From: Nostoc sp. 'Peltigera membranacea cyanobiont' 210A
GTDB taxonomy: Bacteria > Cyanobacteriota > Cyanobacteriia > Cyanobacteriales > Nostocaceae
Length of the DNA stretch: 44,601 nucleotides
Assembly: GCF_002246015.1 (NCBI RefSeq)
Contig: NZ_NOLJ01000003.1
Location: forward strand, 156,297 to 200,897
Reading direction: 5' to 3'
The position numbers and the translations under genes are program-made. The notes under the pieces are model-generated. The model was given only the letters and a program-made list of their open reading frames with translations. It had not been told where the DNA came from and did not search any database. Below, piece by piece: positions 8,665 to 17,223 of this stretch; the first letter of the stretch is position 1; each line of letters begins with the position of its first letter.

Positions 8665-9438
8665 ATGTTATCTAAAAGAATCTTACCGTGCTTAGATGTG
8701 AAGGCGGGACGAGTTGTAAAAGGAGTTAACTTTGTTAATCTCCAAGATGCAGGCGATCCGGTAGAGCTGGCAAAGGTTTACAACGAAGCCGGTGCTGATG
8801 AGTTAGTATTTCTGGATATTACAGCTACTCATGAAGACCGAGCTACAATTTTAGATGTGGTCTACCGCACTGCCGAACAGGTCTTTATTCCATTGACTGT
8901 GGGTGGTGGCATTCAATCCTTAGAAAATGTTAAAGCTTTGTTACGAGCCGGCGCAGATAAGGTTAGTATTAATTCTGCGGCGGTGCGCGATCCAGACTTG
9001 ATTAATCGGGCCAGCGATCGCTTTGGTAATCAGTGCATAGTTGTTGCTATTGATGCCAGACGCAGAAATAACCCGGAAAATCCAGGTTGGGATGTGTATG
9101 TGCGGGGTGGCAGGGAAAACACAGGCTTAGATGCTCTACTTTGGGCACAAGAAGTTGAAAAACGGGGGGCCGGAGAACTGCTAGTTACAAGTATGGATGC
9201 TGATGGAACCCAAGCTGGATATGACATCGAGATTACACGGGCAATTGCCGATGCTGTAGAAATTCCAGTTATTGCTTCTGGTGGTGCAGGTAATTGTGAA
9301 CATATCTACACTGCCTTAACTGAAGGCAAAGCTGAAGCCGCATTACTCGCATCACTGTTACATTACGGACAGTTAAGCGTAGCAGAAATTAAAAGTTACT
9401 TGCGCGATCGCAACGTGCCAGTCAGAACATTATCTTGA
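8665..9438 (+). CDS. hisF: Imidazole glycerol phosphate synthase subunit HisF
   Basis: A 257-residue (beta/alpha)8 barrel. The entry motif [17 protein letters not shown] carries the catalytic Asp near residue 11, and the second catalytic Asp is in VVAIDARR near residue 130. Phosphate-binding loops are GGGIQS and ASGGAGN. HisF is the cyclase subunit that, with ammonia from the HisH glutaminase, converts PRFAR to imidazole glycerol phosphate and AICAR in histidine synthesis. Length and motifs are those of a normal enzyme. hisH is not adjacent; cyanobacterial his genes are usually scattered. Confidence 0.97.
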   Translation: MLSKRILPCLDVKAGRVVKGVNFVNLQDAGDPVELAKVYNEAGADELVFLDITATHEDRATILDVVYRTAEQVFIPLTVGGGIQSLENVKALLRAGADKVSINSAAVRDPDLINRASDRFGNQCIVVAIDARRRNNPENPGWDVYVRGGRENTGLDALLWAQEVEKRGAGELLVTSMDADGTQAGYDIEITRAIADAVEIPVIASGGAGNCEHIYTALTEGKAEAALLASLLHYGQLSVAEIKSYLRDRNVPVRTLS

Positions 9439-9537
9439 TCCACCATTTACCATTTAATGACATCCATCTAAGGTTAGACACACTTCCTGAAAAGGGTGTT
9501 AATATTATTTTACAAGTATTAACAAATATTAAGAAAT

Positions 9538-9729
9538 ATGTTGCTTCCTATTTTACTTTTTGATGTAGCCTTGGTAGCGTGGTCGCTGCACTTAATGGAA
9601 AAAGCCTACGAGAGTAAAGAATTTTCTCTAATGTTGGCTGGTACATTGGTTGCTCTGGCTGCTGCTGCAATGTTAGTAGTTTACTTTTTGATGGGGCATT
9701 GTATGACCTATTTGTTGCAAGTATCCTAG
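9538..9729 (+). CDS. Small membrane protein, unknown
   Basis: A 63-residue protein with two predicted membrane segments (about residues 3-19 and 31-52) separated by a charged loop (EKAYESKEFS). The C-terminus MGHCMTYLLQVS contains one His and one Cys. It lacks a good ribosome binding site, but composition, GTP-rich third positions and the clean hydrophobic pattern favour a real gene over chance. It follows hisF by 99 bases in the same orientation. I do not recognise a named family. Confidence 0.65.
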   Translation: MLLPILLFDVALVAWSLHLMEKAYESKEFSLMLAGTLVALAAAAMLVVYFLMGHCMTYLLQVS

Positions 9730-10374
9730 AGAGTCCTGAGTGCAAGAGGAGATATTTAAAATTTAGTTTCCAGAAAGCTTGACAAAGTTAATAATAACTA
9801 AGTAATTATATATAGCTGATTTTAAGAAGATGTTTTAAAAGTACCAGAAAGTATCATTTTTGCCTTCTGGACTACGGTAAGTACAACGAAAAACTAGGGT
9901 TTTCGCCATATACTTAAATGCTTGGCTGTGCTAATCATGAGAGCAAAAAACCCTTTTAAAACATCCTCTAAGCTCGACATTATCCATTTTTAAGCAACGT
10001 CCAAGCTAGCGCTGAAAGCTTTGTGTGACAGTAGTTTTACTTTTTCGATTTCACCGAGAATTAGTGGTATTGAAAAAGTTTTTGCCAAAAAGCTAGGGTT
10101 TTGCCATGTCAAGAGAAGCAAGTTCTTAGTTTTGGATAAAGTCGAGATCAGCGGTCATAGCGCAGTTGGTAGCGCACCTGTACATTCACAAATTAGATGT
10201 CGCAATCGATTTCGGCGTTTGAGTAAGGATTATGAGTTGTACACAAAGCTAAGTGAAGCAATGATTTATGGCTCATTGATTCGTCTGATGGTAAAGCGAA
10301 TGGCACCTTAAGCTTTTCTTGACGAATCAGCTAGCTCTAAGCATAAATATGGCTAACCAAAGCTTATTGATGCA
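9730..10374. other. Gene-free stretch with repeat and tRNA-like traces
   Basis: No convincing coding sequence is seen; the 96-codon frame at 10021-10311 has no recognisable family features. An imperfect direct repeat occurs at about 9888-9910 and 10086-10108 (shared core CTAGGGTTTT followed by GCCAT). A sequence resembling the 5' half of a tRNA lies at 10151-10180. The region is AT-rich and looks like decayed DNA. Confidence 0.6.
10151..10180 (+). pseudogene. tRNA-like 5' half (degenerate)
   Basis: The stretch reads like an acceptor strand (GCGGTCA), then TA, then a perfect D-arm (GCGC, AGTTGGTA, GCGC) and the start of an anticodon stem. Downstream there is no matching anticodon stem, T-arm (GGTTCGA) or acceptor complement, so it is not a functional tRNA. 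It may be a tRNA remnant or a chance match. Confidence 0.4.
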
Positions 10375-11856
10375 TCACTTTTTGAGTTTTACTTTGTGGA
10401 GTAATTCATCTTTAATCCGGTTAAGAATTGAACTCTCATCCAAGTTTGCCAAAATCCGATTAATTACTGCTTTCGGACCATCGGGCCCCCAAGTTGCACC
10501 ATTGGCTAAATAAACTTTGGTAACTTGTCCAATACCATAAGAAGAAACACCAGCTACTCCTCCTTGGGTAATTGCTACCGATATATAAGGGCCTAGCGCA
10601 ATGCCACCCGTAGCTGTTGCAGAGATCCCAAGTAAAGTTTTTAATCCACTCAAGCCTAAATTTGCTAACAATTCACTAGCACCGATACCGCCCATACTCA
10701 AGGCGATTTTTTGTAGCAGTTGTACAGCCCCAGCTTCGGTCATGGAGAAGCCATAGAGTTTAGATAAACCCAAAATCAGAGCAATATCAATTACTACACT
10801 ACTCAGAATATCTACCACAGTTACAGGATTGAGTGCGATCGCTAATGCTTTAGTCATCACAGCTTTCCAAATCAACTGATTGGCATTCTGTTCCCGAATC
10901 ATCAGTTTTCGTTCTATCAACTGCTCATTTACGATATCGGCATAAAGCATGGTATTGAGGGCAACCAAGGCTTTACCCTCACGATGCAAAATTTCCAATA
11001 TTTTCAACTTCAGTTCCTCGACTTGGGCATTCCCTGTACGTAACTGTATGCCCCTCGTACCATCAGGGCGACGAATCGCTGTCTTCACCAATGGCGATGC
11101 CGCAGCCATGACAATTTCTAGAGGTGTGAGTAATTCCCGTACCCTTTCATCCCGGATTTTGTGATAAATTGCCATCCGGTCTGCTTCGGGATACTGATCT
11201 ACTTTGTTAAACACCAGAATGATCGGTTTACCTGCTTCCCGCAACTGAGAAAGGGCAGCGTATTCTAGCTTTGTCATATCGCCAGATATCACAAATAGAA
11301 TCAAATCTGCAAGTTTTGCAATCTGTTCAGCTAAGGCGGCGCGGGTTGCACCATCTACTTCATCTAACCCAGGAGTATCAATTAATTCCACCTGCGATTG
11401 ACCTACACCAGGGAGAGTGACACGCAAAGCCCGTTCAGTTTCCCCAATCATCTCCTCGCTAATACTCCAATTAACTGTTTGGGCAGTACGGGTGACACCG
11501 TGTAGCGGCCCAGTTTCAAATACCGTTTGCCCAACCAAAGAATTGAGTAGAGAAGACTTACCACGTCCCACCATGCCAAAAGTCGCAATTTGCACTACCA
11601 TGCGGTCTAATTTTCCCAGCATGGTTTCCAACTCAGCAATTTCCGTCTCTAACCCGGTTTTTTCCTGGGGAGTAAGGTCGAGATTGGCTACCAAGTTTCG
11701 CAACGCTGTTTGTGCTTGTTTATAGTTCAGTTCCGTCTGAATGTCTTCAAAACTGAAAATAGCACTATCCAGTTCTTCCTCCCAGCTGAGAGAATTTGCG
11801 TCAGTGTTCGCGGAATCGCTTTGATGAGGTTCAGGCACGGGCAATGTCGAAGTCAT
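10375..11856 (-). CDS. Dynamin/Era-like GTPase with C-terminal membrane (DUF697-like) region
   Basis: A 493-residue GTP-binding protein. An N-terminal helical part (about 1-90) precedes the G domain: G1 loop GMVGRGKSSLLN, G3 IDTPGLDE and G4 NKVD. The second half has hydrophobic, glycine-rich helices (ILSSVVIDIALILGLSKLYG, LGISATATGGIALGPYI) typical of the DUF697 region that follows Era-like GTPases in cyanobacteria. It probably acts at a membrane; the process is unknown. I chose ATG 11856 (MTSTLPVPEP) because the 34 codons upstream are encoded by low-complexity intergenic repeat. The gene is divergent from tpiA and separated from it by such repeats. Confidence 0.85.
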   Translation of the reverse strand: MTSTLPVPEPHQSDSANTDANSLSWEEELDSAIFSFEDIQTELNYKQAQTALRNLVANLDLTPQEKTGLETEIAELETMLGKLDRMVVQIATFGMVGRGKSSLLNSLVGQTVFETGPLHGVTRTAQTVNWSISEEMIGETERALRVTLPGVGQSQVELIDTPGLDEVDGATRAALAEQIAKLADLILFVISGDMTKLEYAALSQLREAGKPIILVFNKVDQYPEADRMAIYHKIRDERVRELLTPLEIVMAAASPLVKTAIRRPDGTRGIQLRTGNAQVEELKLKILEILHREGKALVALNTMLYADIVNEQLIERKLMIREQNANQLIWKAVMTKALAIALNPVTVVDILSSVVIDIALILGLSKLYGFSMTEAGAVQLLQKIALSMGGIGASELLANLGLSGLKTLLGISATATGGIALGPYISVAITQGGVAGVSSYGIGQVTKVYLANGATWGPDGPKAVINRILANLDESSILNRIKDELLHKVKLKK

Positions 11857-12041
11857 ATCAATTTGAGATTTGAAATTTGGGATTTTTAAATTAGCCCTGT
11901 CTCTTATCCTAGTTATTTTTGAGAGGGGAGTGGGGAATAAGGAATGCCCAATGCCCAACTCGTAGACTAATGGCTAACAAAAAGTCATAAACTGAAAAAT
12001 GCATCTAAATATAACGCGTTAGGATCTTGACTAAATTACCT

Positions 12042-12773
12042 GTGCGGAAAATCGTTATTGCCGGCAACTGGAAAATGTTCAAAACCCAGGCAGAAACCCA
12101 GGAGTTTTTACAAGGATTTCTGCCCCACTTAGAGGAAACCCCCGAAGGGCGAGAAGTGATATTGTGTCCTCCTTTCACTGATTTAAGTGTTTTGTCCAAG
12201 ACCTTGCACGGTAGCCTCATCCAACTGGGGGCACAAAATATCCATTGGGAAGAATATGGAGCCTATACGGGTGAGATTTCTGGCCCGATGCTGACGGAAA
12301 GCGGTGTGCGCTTTGTGATTGTCGGTCATAGCGAACGACGGCAATACTTTGGGGAAACGGACGCCACCGTTAATCTGCGCCTCCGAACTGCTCAAAGGTT
12401 TGGTTTGACTCCAATTCTTTGTGTTGGCGAAAGTAAACAACAACGAGATGCGGGAGAAACTGAATCTCTGATTGCTCTGCAAATCGACAAAGGCTTGGTA
12501 GATATCAATCAGGATAATTTGGTGATTGCCTATGAACCGATTTGGGCCATTGGCACTGGTGACACTTGTGAAGTAGAGGAAGCTAATCGAATAATTGGCT
12601 TAATTCGTAGCAAGTTGACTAATCCAAATGTATCAATTCAATACGGCGGTTCAGTGAAGCCAAATAATATTGATGAGATCATGGCTCAACCAGAAATTGA
12701 TGGTGTCCTCGTAGGAGGTGCAAGTCTGGAACCTGAGAGTTTCGCTCGGATTGTGAATTTTAAGTCAGTGTGA
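12042..12773 (+). CDS. tpiA: Triosephosphate isomerase
   Basis: A 243-residue TIM-barrel enzyme converting dihydroxyacetone phosphate and glyceraldehyde 3-phosphate. Catalytic residues are visible: Lys in AGNWKMFK, His in IVGHSERR, Glu in [11 protein letters not shown]; the phosphate loop is [10 protein letters not shown]. The start is uncertain. GTG 12042 gives the usual family N-terminus ([10 protein letters not shown]), whereas TTG 12027 adds five residues and lies very close to an AGGA. The enzyme serves both glycolysis and the Calvin cycle. folP follows 52 bases downstream, with a hairpin repeat between them, so the two may form one transcript. Confidence 0.96.
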   Translation: MRKIVIAGNWKMFKTQAETQEFLQGFLPHLEETPEGREVILCPPFTDLSVLSKTLHGSLIQLGAQNIHWEEYGAYTGEISGPMLTESGVRFVIVGHSERRQYFGETDATVNLRLRTAQRFGLTPILCVGESKQQRDAGETESLIALQIDKGLVDINQDNLVIAYEPIWAIGTGDTCEVEEANRIIGLIRSKLTNPNVSIQYGGSVKPNNIDEIMAQPEIDGVLVGGASLEPESFARIVNFKSV

Positions 12774-12784
12774 TGTGCTTTTTT

Positions 12785-12812
12785 CTCGTTCCCATGCAGA
12801 GCATGGGAATGC
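12785..12812 (+). repeat. 28-base hairpin repeat (CTCGTTCCCA...TGGGAATGC)
   Basis: Contains the stem-loop TTCCCATGC-AGA-GCATGGGAA between tpiA and folP. The same element, with a different but self-complementary stem, occurs at 25966-25993 and inverted at 26048-26075, so the fold rather than the stem sequence is conserved. Confidence 0.85.
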
Positions 12813-12825
12813 CTAATGTAGATTT

Positions 12826-13686
12826 ATGCCAAGGAACTTGATAATTCGAGGACGCTGTTTCGATTGGGGACAGCGGACTTATTTGATGGGCATTTTAAAT
12901 GTAACGCCCGATAGCTTTAGTGATGGGGGTGAGTTTAACACTTCCTCTGCCGCTTTAGTACAGGCGCAAGCACTGGTGGCTGCTGGTGCTGACATAATTG
13001 ATGTGGGCGGTCAATCAACTCGACCAGGGGCAAAGCAAATAACTCTGGTGGAGGAACTTGACCGGGTACTATCGGTATTACAGGTGCTAAGACCAGAGAT
13101 TTCAGTCCCGATTTCTGTAGATACAACCCGTGCTGCTGTCGCCAAGGCATCTGTAGAAGCTGGAGCCGATATTATTAATGATATTTCTGGCGGCACTTTT
13201 GACTCAGAAATGTTGGCAACAGTGGCAGAGTTAGGTGTGCCGATGATTTTAATGCACATCCGAGGAACACCACAAACAATGCTACAACAGACTGATTATC
13301 AAGATTTGCTCGGTGAGATTTATAGTTTTTTGGCTCGGCAAATTGAGGCAGCAACTGCTGCGGGCATTGACTTGGATAAAATTATTATCGATCCTGGTAT
13401 TGGTTTTGCTAAAAACTATGAGCAAAATTTAGAAATTTTTCGCGGTTTGCGATCGCTAACAACACTCAACTGCCCTATCTTGGTAGGAGCATCTCGTAAA
13501 AGTTTCATTGGTCGGATTTTAAATCAACCAGATCCCAAAGCACGAGTTTGGGGAACGGCAGCAGCTTGTTGTGCTGCTATTTTTAATGGCGCTGATATCC
13601 TCCGAGTTCACGATGTTGAAGAAATGCGCGATGTTTCATTAGTAGCTGATGCCCTACTGAGACAAGCCGCACAGCCTAAATCTTAA
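12826..13686 (+). CDS. folP: Dihydropteroate synthase
   Basis: A 286-residue DHPS. The signature LMGILNVTPDSFSDGG starts near residue 20. Others are DVGGQSTRPGA, the SVDTTRAAVA strand, NDISGG, IDPGIGFAKN, the LVGASRKSFIG motif with the substrate-binding Lys/Arg, and a final RVHDV. The enzyme joins p-aminobenzoate to dihydropterin pyrophosphate in folate synthesis and is the sulfonamide target. The gene is downstream of tpiA in the same orientation and ends only three bases before the stop of the convergent SPFH gene, so termination must occur within one or the other coding region. Confidence 0.96.
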   Translation: MPRNLIIRGRCFDWGQRTYLMGILNVTPDSFSDGGEFNTSSAALVQAQALVAAGADIIDVGGQSTRPGAKQITLVEELDRVLSVLQVLRPEISVPISVDTTRAAVAKASVEAGADIINDISGGTFDSEMLATVAELGVPMILMHIRGTPQTMLQQTDYQDLLGEIYSFLARQIEAATAAGIDLDKIIIDPGIGFAKNYEQNLEIFRGLRSLTTLNCPILVGASRKSFIGRILNQPDPKARVWGTAAACCAAIFNGADILRVHDVEEMRDVSLVADALLRQAAQPKS

Positions 13687-13689
13687 GTA

Positions 13690-14526
13690 TTACCGTTCTT
13701 CGGTTTTTTTGCCGTTACCTTCTGTAACTATCGACTCGGCTATCAACTCCTGAAACATTTCACTTGAGTTGGCTGGGTCTACAAAGACAATTTTGGCATT
13801 ATTGCTCTCACCAAGTTTTTGGCTAGCATCTACGTAATCTTGAGCCACAAGATACCGCAAAATATCCCTACTGTCGGGATTGGAACGTAGAGCTTGAGAA
13901 ATGATTTGCACTGAAGCCATAGTTCCTTCTGCTTTCTTAATCGCAGCTTCTTTTTCCCCTTCTGCTTCGGTAATCAGTGCCCGTTTTTTGATGACGGCGG
14001 CTTGTTCTTCTTCCCTAGACTTTCGGACACTCTCAGGTAGAGTAATTCTCTGAATATCTAATCGGAGAATCTCAACTCCCCAATCTGCCGTTACATGATT
14101 CAACTGATCTAAGATAGCTGAGTCCATCTCTGCTCTAGAGACATTGGTCTGCTCTAGGGTATTTTGGGCAATGATTTCTCGGAGCGTAGTTGTGGTTATC
14201 TGTGTTAATGCCCCTTGCAGATCCTCAATCGCGTAAAAGCTTCTCTCGATATCTCGAATCCGCCAGTATACAATAGCATCCACTTCTACGTAAATATTAT
14301 CTTGGGTGATTACATTCTGAGGTTTGATGTCTGTAAACTGCTCTCGTGTAGTATCTTCCATGACAATCTGATCTACCAAAGGAACAATAAAGTTCAGCCC
14401 CGGCTTAAGTTTCCGATGATACCGCCCTAAGCGTTCGACTAAGGCTTCATTTCCTTGATTAATCAGTTTTGCAGAACCTAATGCATAACCTATAAGGGCT
14501 AAAACTATAGCAATAATTGGCTCCAT
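13690..14526 (-). CDS. SPFH/stomatin-like (slipin) membrane protein
   Basis: A 278-residue prohibitin/stomatin-family protein. An N-terminal hydrophobic hairpin (IIAIVLALIGYALGSAKLI) is followed by the SPFH domain (EALVERLGRYHRKLKPGLNF, VDAIVYWRI, LREIIAQNTLEQ) to about residue 165. A charged coiled-coil with EAEGEKEAAIKKAEG follows, then a C-terminal oligomerisation region. Such proteins form ring or cage assemblies on membranes and often partner with NfeD-type proteases; no nfeD gene is present here. The start ATG 14526 gives the standard N-terminus. The upstream 400 bases are gene-free. Confidence 0.92.
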   Translation of the reverse strand: MEPIIAIVLALIGYALGSAKLINQGNEALVERLGRYHRKLKPGLNFIVPLVDQIVMEDTTREQFTDIKPQNVITQDNIYVEVDAIVYWRIRDIERSFYAIEDLQGALTQITTTTLREIIAQNTLEQTNVSRAEMDSAILDQLNHVTADWGVEILRLDIQRITLPESVRKSREEEQAAVIKKRALITEAEGEKEAAIKKAEGTMASVQIISQALRSNPDSRDILRYLVAQDYVDASQKLGESNNAKIVFVDPANSSEMFQELIAESIVTEGNGKKTEER

Positions 14527-14694
14527 GTATGCTCCTATTCAGCTTTGGGGAGAATTTAGTGTCAAAGATATGGTACTAGCTTGTCATATCTTTGAGTTTA
14601 ATGTTTTAAGTCTGTAATTTTATCAACACCAGTAGCGATGTCGAGTCGCTACAAGTTTTGTACATATTCTCTAAGTAAGACTGTTTTGCAGAAT

Positions 14695-14729
14695 GCGTAG
14701 AAGCTCTGCTTCTTGTCGTCAGACATCGC
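14695..14729 (+). repeat. Degenerate copy of dispersed 29-base repeat
   Basis: Begins GCGTAG and ends AGACATCGC like the other copies, but the centre is replaced by the small hairpin AGAAGCTCTGCTTCT. Confidence 0.6.
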
Positions 14730-14860
14730 TATTAAAGCACCTTGATAAAAGGCTGGCAAGGACTACTTGATGTAATCAACATTACTCGTACTGGCATTTT
14801 CAGACAGCCTAGACTTGCTTTAAGTATATTTACGTAAATTAAGTGGAATTAAGGTAAAAT

Positions 14861-14890
14861 TTGGCAAGATTTTAAAAACCCCACTATAAT
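14861..14890 (+). promoter_or_regulatory. Candidate sigma-70-type promoter
   Basis: A perfect -10 TATAAT at 14885-14890 is preceded by TTGGCA at 14861-14866 with an 18-base spacer. It is 43 bases upstream of the ATG at 14933, so it fits that gene. Confidence 0.5.
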
Positions 14891-14932
14891 CGGATAAAAA
14901 TTGGCTTGGGCCATTAAAAATATCAGAATATT

Positions 14933-15277
14933 ATGGGCAGGTTGTTAATCAAACTTATAGGTCTAATTCTACTTTTCACCGGATTATACTTTTTTGGTCA
15001 AAACATCATATTTGTTAGCGGTTACTATTCATATTTTTATCGGAGCTTACCTGCTACAGCTTCAGTTTTAGCAACGATGACAGGTATATTTGCATTAGTA
15101 TTTTTTCAGAGAGAAACTGGTAACTTGGGATGGATTTTTCTAGGCATTGGCATAGTACTAGTTTTCTTAAGCGGTGGAGTTATTTTAAAGCCTACTAGCT
15201 TATGGAATTTCATAATTGCTTTTACAGCATTAGCAACTGGATATAAATTACTAAATGAGGGCAGAATCAACTTTTAA
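14933..15277 (+). CDS. Small four-helix membrane protein, unknown
   Basis: A 114-residue, very hydrophobic protein with about four membrane segments (near residues 5-28, 40-60, 65-83 and 90-107). It has a positively charged start (MGRLLIKL) and few polar residues. I do not recognise a named family. A clear -10 box lies upstream, which supports expression. The neighbouring rpsU begins almost 300 bases further, so it is probably transcribed alone. Confidence 0.7.
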   Translation: MGRLLIKLIGLILLFTGLYFFGQNIIFVSGYYSYFYRSLPATASVLATMTGIFALVFFQRETGNLGWIFLGIGIVLVFLSGGVILKPTSLWNFIIAFTALATGYKLLNEGRINF

Positions 15278-15569
15278 AATCTGTTTTCATCATATATCTT
15301 AGTAACTAAGATTACATTATTACCCTATTCAGAGTATAGTCAGAAAAATTTAACATTATAATTTGCCTATCTTCTTTATTGGTTATGAGAGTGCATTTGC
15401 GCACTTAGATTAACTTTTGGTTAAGTACTGATTTCAAGAGGCAGAAGCACACATAACCCGCCTCAACCGGACGAATAGCCTCTTAATCATGACTTTAGCT
15501 CAGAGGGGTTTTACTAAGGTTGAGGGTAATATTAGAATGGAAACTATTGATGATGAGGTAAAGGGAAGA

Positions 15570-15749
15570 ATGACCCAGGTGGCTCTAGGAGAGAACGAAG
15601 GAATAGACTCAGCTTTGCGTCGGTTTAAACGTCAGGTTTCCAAAGCTGGGATATTAGCTGATGTGAAATATCATCGGCACTTTGAAACACCAATAGAAAA
15701 ACGCAAACGTAAGGCAGTAGCAGCTAGACGCACAAGACGTTTTAAATAA
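15570..15749 (+). CDS. rpsU: 30S ribosomal protein S21
   Basis: The 59-residue protein [20 protein letters not shown]... is a full-length cyanobacterial S21: the conserved [19 protein letters not shown] motif, the [14 protein letters not shown] segment and a basic tail. The frame is open 27 codons further upstream (to 15489), but that part is not S21-like, and ATG 15570 has a purine-rich AAGGGAAG just before it. A small hairpin (AGTGC-ATTTGC-GCACT, about 15388-15404) lies in the upstream region. In several Anabaena species rpsU follows an RNA-binding protein gene, which is absent here. Confidence 0.93.
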   Translation: MTQVALGENEGIDSALRRFKRQVSKAGILADVKYHRHFETPIEKRKRKAVAARRTRRFK

Positions 15750-15806
15750 ACCAATTTGGTGTGATACCGGCGTTGCTTGAGGTTATGACCTAAAACAGGC
15801 AATAGC

Positions 15807-15835
15807 GCGTAGGCGTAGCCCGTCGTAGACATCGC
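15807..15835 (+). repeat. Dispersed 29-base repeat, near-perfect copy
   Basis: Starts GCGTAGGCGTAGCCCGTCG and ends TAGACATCGC. It is identical to the copies at 20873-20901 and 41020-41048. Here it is intergenic, between rpsU and pth. Confidence 0.93.
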
Positions 15836-15923
15836 CATTATTCATAGAAACATTAAGCAAAGTCTGCCGCACTGCTAATTAGGGTGTAAATGAGTTACTT
15901 TTCCTATACTTAGAGCGCGTTAG

Positions 15924-15985
15924 AGGCTTTATCTTGGTTAGATGGAGCAAGTTAAAATCGCTGCCCATCAACCAAAATAAGCGCC
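15924..15985. other. Long imperfect hairpin between rpsU and pth
   Basis: The arms 15924-15945 and 15964-15985 pair through TTGGTT-A-GATGG with CCATC-AACCAA, and further through AGGC/TTTAT with ATAA/GCCT. The loop is about 18 bases. It lies downstream of both convergent genes and could end either transcript, although no clear U-tract follows. Confidence 0.55.
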
Positions 15986-16040
15986 TTTAAACATCGGTTA
16001 GCTTTCTTTAATCAGCTGATAAGATACTATTCATCTAGCC

Positions 16041-16682
16041 CTAAGACTCAGAATTATTAATAGTGCGGCTATTACAAACATTCATTGCCTTTTCTACTCC
16101 CTGCTTGAGACTTAGTTCAATACACTCAACTACGAACTGAAGTACAAGAGACATCTGCTTATTTTCGGCAGCGGAAAATCGCCCCAGCACATGAGAGATA
16201 GCACCGGAATCATCGTTATTAGCTGCATCTTTGGGTTTACCAATACCGATTCGCAAACGGGGAAAGTTTTGGGTACTAAGATGTGCGATCGCACTTTTCA
16301 TACCGTTATGTCCCCCAGCCGAACCAGATAAACGCAAACGAGTTTTTCCCAAGGGCAAATCCATATCGTCATAAATTACCAACACTGACTCAGGCGGCAA
16401 TTTATACCAACTTGTCACCGCTTGTATTGCTTGTCCTGAGCGATTCATATAAGTTAACGGCTTTAGCAAGCGAATCTTATCTCCACCAGGGGCCATACCC
16501 TCGCCATACTCACCCTGAAACTTTCGGTTTTCTGTTAAGGAAATGCGCCAAGAACGGGAGAGAGCTTCTAAAGCCGCAAAGCCGATATTATGGCGTGTTT
16601 GGTCGTACTTAGCTTCTGGATTCCCTAATCCGACGATTAGTTGGGGAATTACCAAAGCTGGTTGCGTAACAGCTTCTGTCAT
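16041..16682 (-). CDS. pth: Peptidyl-tRNA hydrolase
   Basis: A 213-residue Pth that releases peptides from stalled peptidyl-tRNA. Signatures are LIVGLGNPEAKYDQTRHNIGF with the catalytic His, the LLKPLTYMNRSG segment, VIYDDMDLPLG with the catalytic Asp, and GSAGGHNGMKS. The ATG at 16682 (MTEAVTQPALVIPQ) is preferred; 26 additional codons up to 16760 run into a hairpin repeat and have no similarity. tatA lies upstream on the same strand, 127 bases away, with the hairpin element between them. Confidence 0.95.
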   Translation of the reverse strand: MTEAVTQPALVIPQLIVGLGNPEAKYDQTRHNIGFAALEALSRSWRISLTENRKFQGEYGEGMAPGGDKIRLLKPLTYMNRSGQAIQAVTSWYKLPPESVLVIYDDMDLPLGKTRLRLSGSAGGHNGMKSAIAHLSTQNFPRLRIGIGKPKDAANNDDSGAISHVLGRFSAAENKQMSLVLQFVVECIELSLKQGVEKAMNVCNSRTINNSES

Positions 16683-16744
16683 TTTGCCTACAGTCAATTG
16701 ATATGCAGCACTCTTCTGTATAGTCTGTCTGATTAATTTTGATA

Positions 16745-16802
16745 AGTTCGTAGTAAGCACTTCAGTGCTTAAAATCCAGGACTAAAGTCCTTACTACGAA
16801 CT
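16745..16802. repeat. 58-base inverted-repeat element, copy 1
   Basis: The ends AGTTCGTAGTAAG and CTTACTACGAACT are perfect 13-base inverted repeats. Inside lie the smaller palindromes CACTTCAGTG and GGACTAAAGTCC. A 60-base version is at 32231-32290. It is placed between tatA and pth. Confidence 0.92.
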
Positions 16803-16809
16803 TGACAGG

Positions 16810-17082
16810 CTAGCTAGGTTGGGAAGAACTAGCGGTATCCTGCTCAGATTTCGCTGGGTGGATTTGCTTAGGTTCCAATTCAGCAGTAGTCTGTACAACT
16901 TCTTCTAGCTGTTCTGCTTCTTTTTGAAACTCGTTTTGAAACTCCTTGGAAGCTTCTTGGAAACTACGAATTGTTTTGCCCACACTCCGACCGATTTCTG
17001 GTAGCTTCTTTGGGCCAAAGATTAACAGCGCTACTACCATAATTACAGCCATTTCCGGCAGACCGATACCAAATATATTCAT
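16810..17082 (-). CDS. tatA: Twin-arginine translocase subunit TatA
   Basis: A 90-residue TatA/E protein. A short N-terminal membrane helix (FGIGLPEMAVIMVVALLIFG) is followed by the FGPKKLPEIGRSVGK hinge and amphipathic helix, then an acidic, Ser/Gln-rich tail. TatA forms the pore-like assembly that moves folded Arg-Arg signal proteins across thylakoid and plasma membranes. The start ATG 17082 has AGGAG six to ten bases upstream; the 24 extra codons to 17154 are not conserved. It lies just downstream of psbH on the same strand, with a terminator between them. Confidence 0.95.
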   Translation of the reverse strand: MNIFGIGLPEMAVIMVVALLIFGPKKLPEIGRSVGKTIRSFQEASKEFQNEFQKEAEQLEEVVQTTAELEPKQIHPAKSEQDTASSSQPS

Positions 17083-17158
17083 TTTTTGTCTCCTGTAAAC
17101 TATAGAACCACTACAGAAACTCACATATATAGTTAGTCTAGTAGGAAATCGCAACTCA

Positions 17159-17182
17159 CAAAAAAACCCGGAAGAACCGGGT
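17159..17182 (-). terminator. Intrinsic terminator downstream of psbH
   Basis: Read on the minus strand, the stem ACCCGG-TTCTT-CCGGGT is followed directly by a run of T residues. It lies 41 bases past the psbH stop and should separate psbH from tatA. Confidence 0.9.
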
Positions 17183-17223
17183 ATAACTTAACTTGTTATC
17201 CAAACTCGCTTGTTGTGTATGCG

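Larger units (their letters stand above)
14527..14932. other. Gene-free divergent region, SPFH gene / small membrane protein
   Basis: No coding sequence seen. It holds a degenerate copy of the dispersed 29-base repeat (14695-14729) and, near the right end, a promoter candidate for the gene at 14933. The left part should contain the SPFH promoter on the minus strand, which I cannot pin down. Confidence 0.6.

Noticed and set aside
10021..10311. 96-codon open frame in the region before the GTPase gene
   Set aside because: No family features, no ribosome binding site, and it overlaps the tRNA-like remnant and direct repeat. Likely chance.
15489..15569. 27-codon N-terminal extension of rpsU
   Set aside because: S21 family proteins start at the [11 protein letters not shown]et; the upstream part has no similarity and a purine-rich site precedes the internal ATG.
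16745..16802. Coding use of the inverted-repeat element as N-terminus of pth
   Set aside because: The extra codons are not conserved in Pth proteins, and the later ATG gives a normal length.
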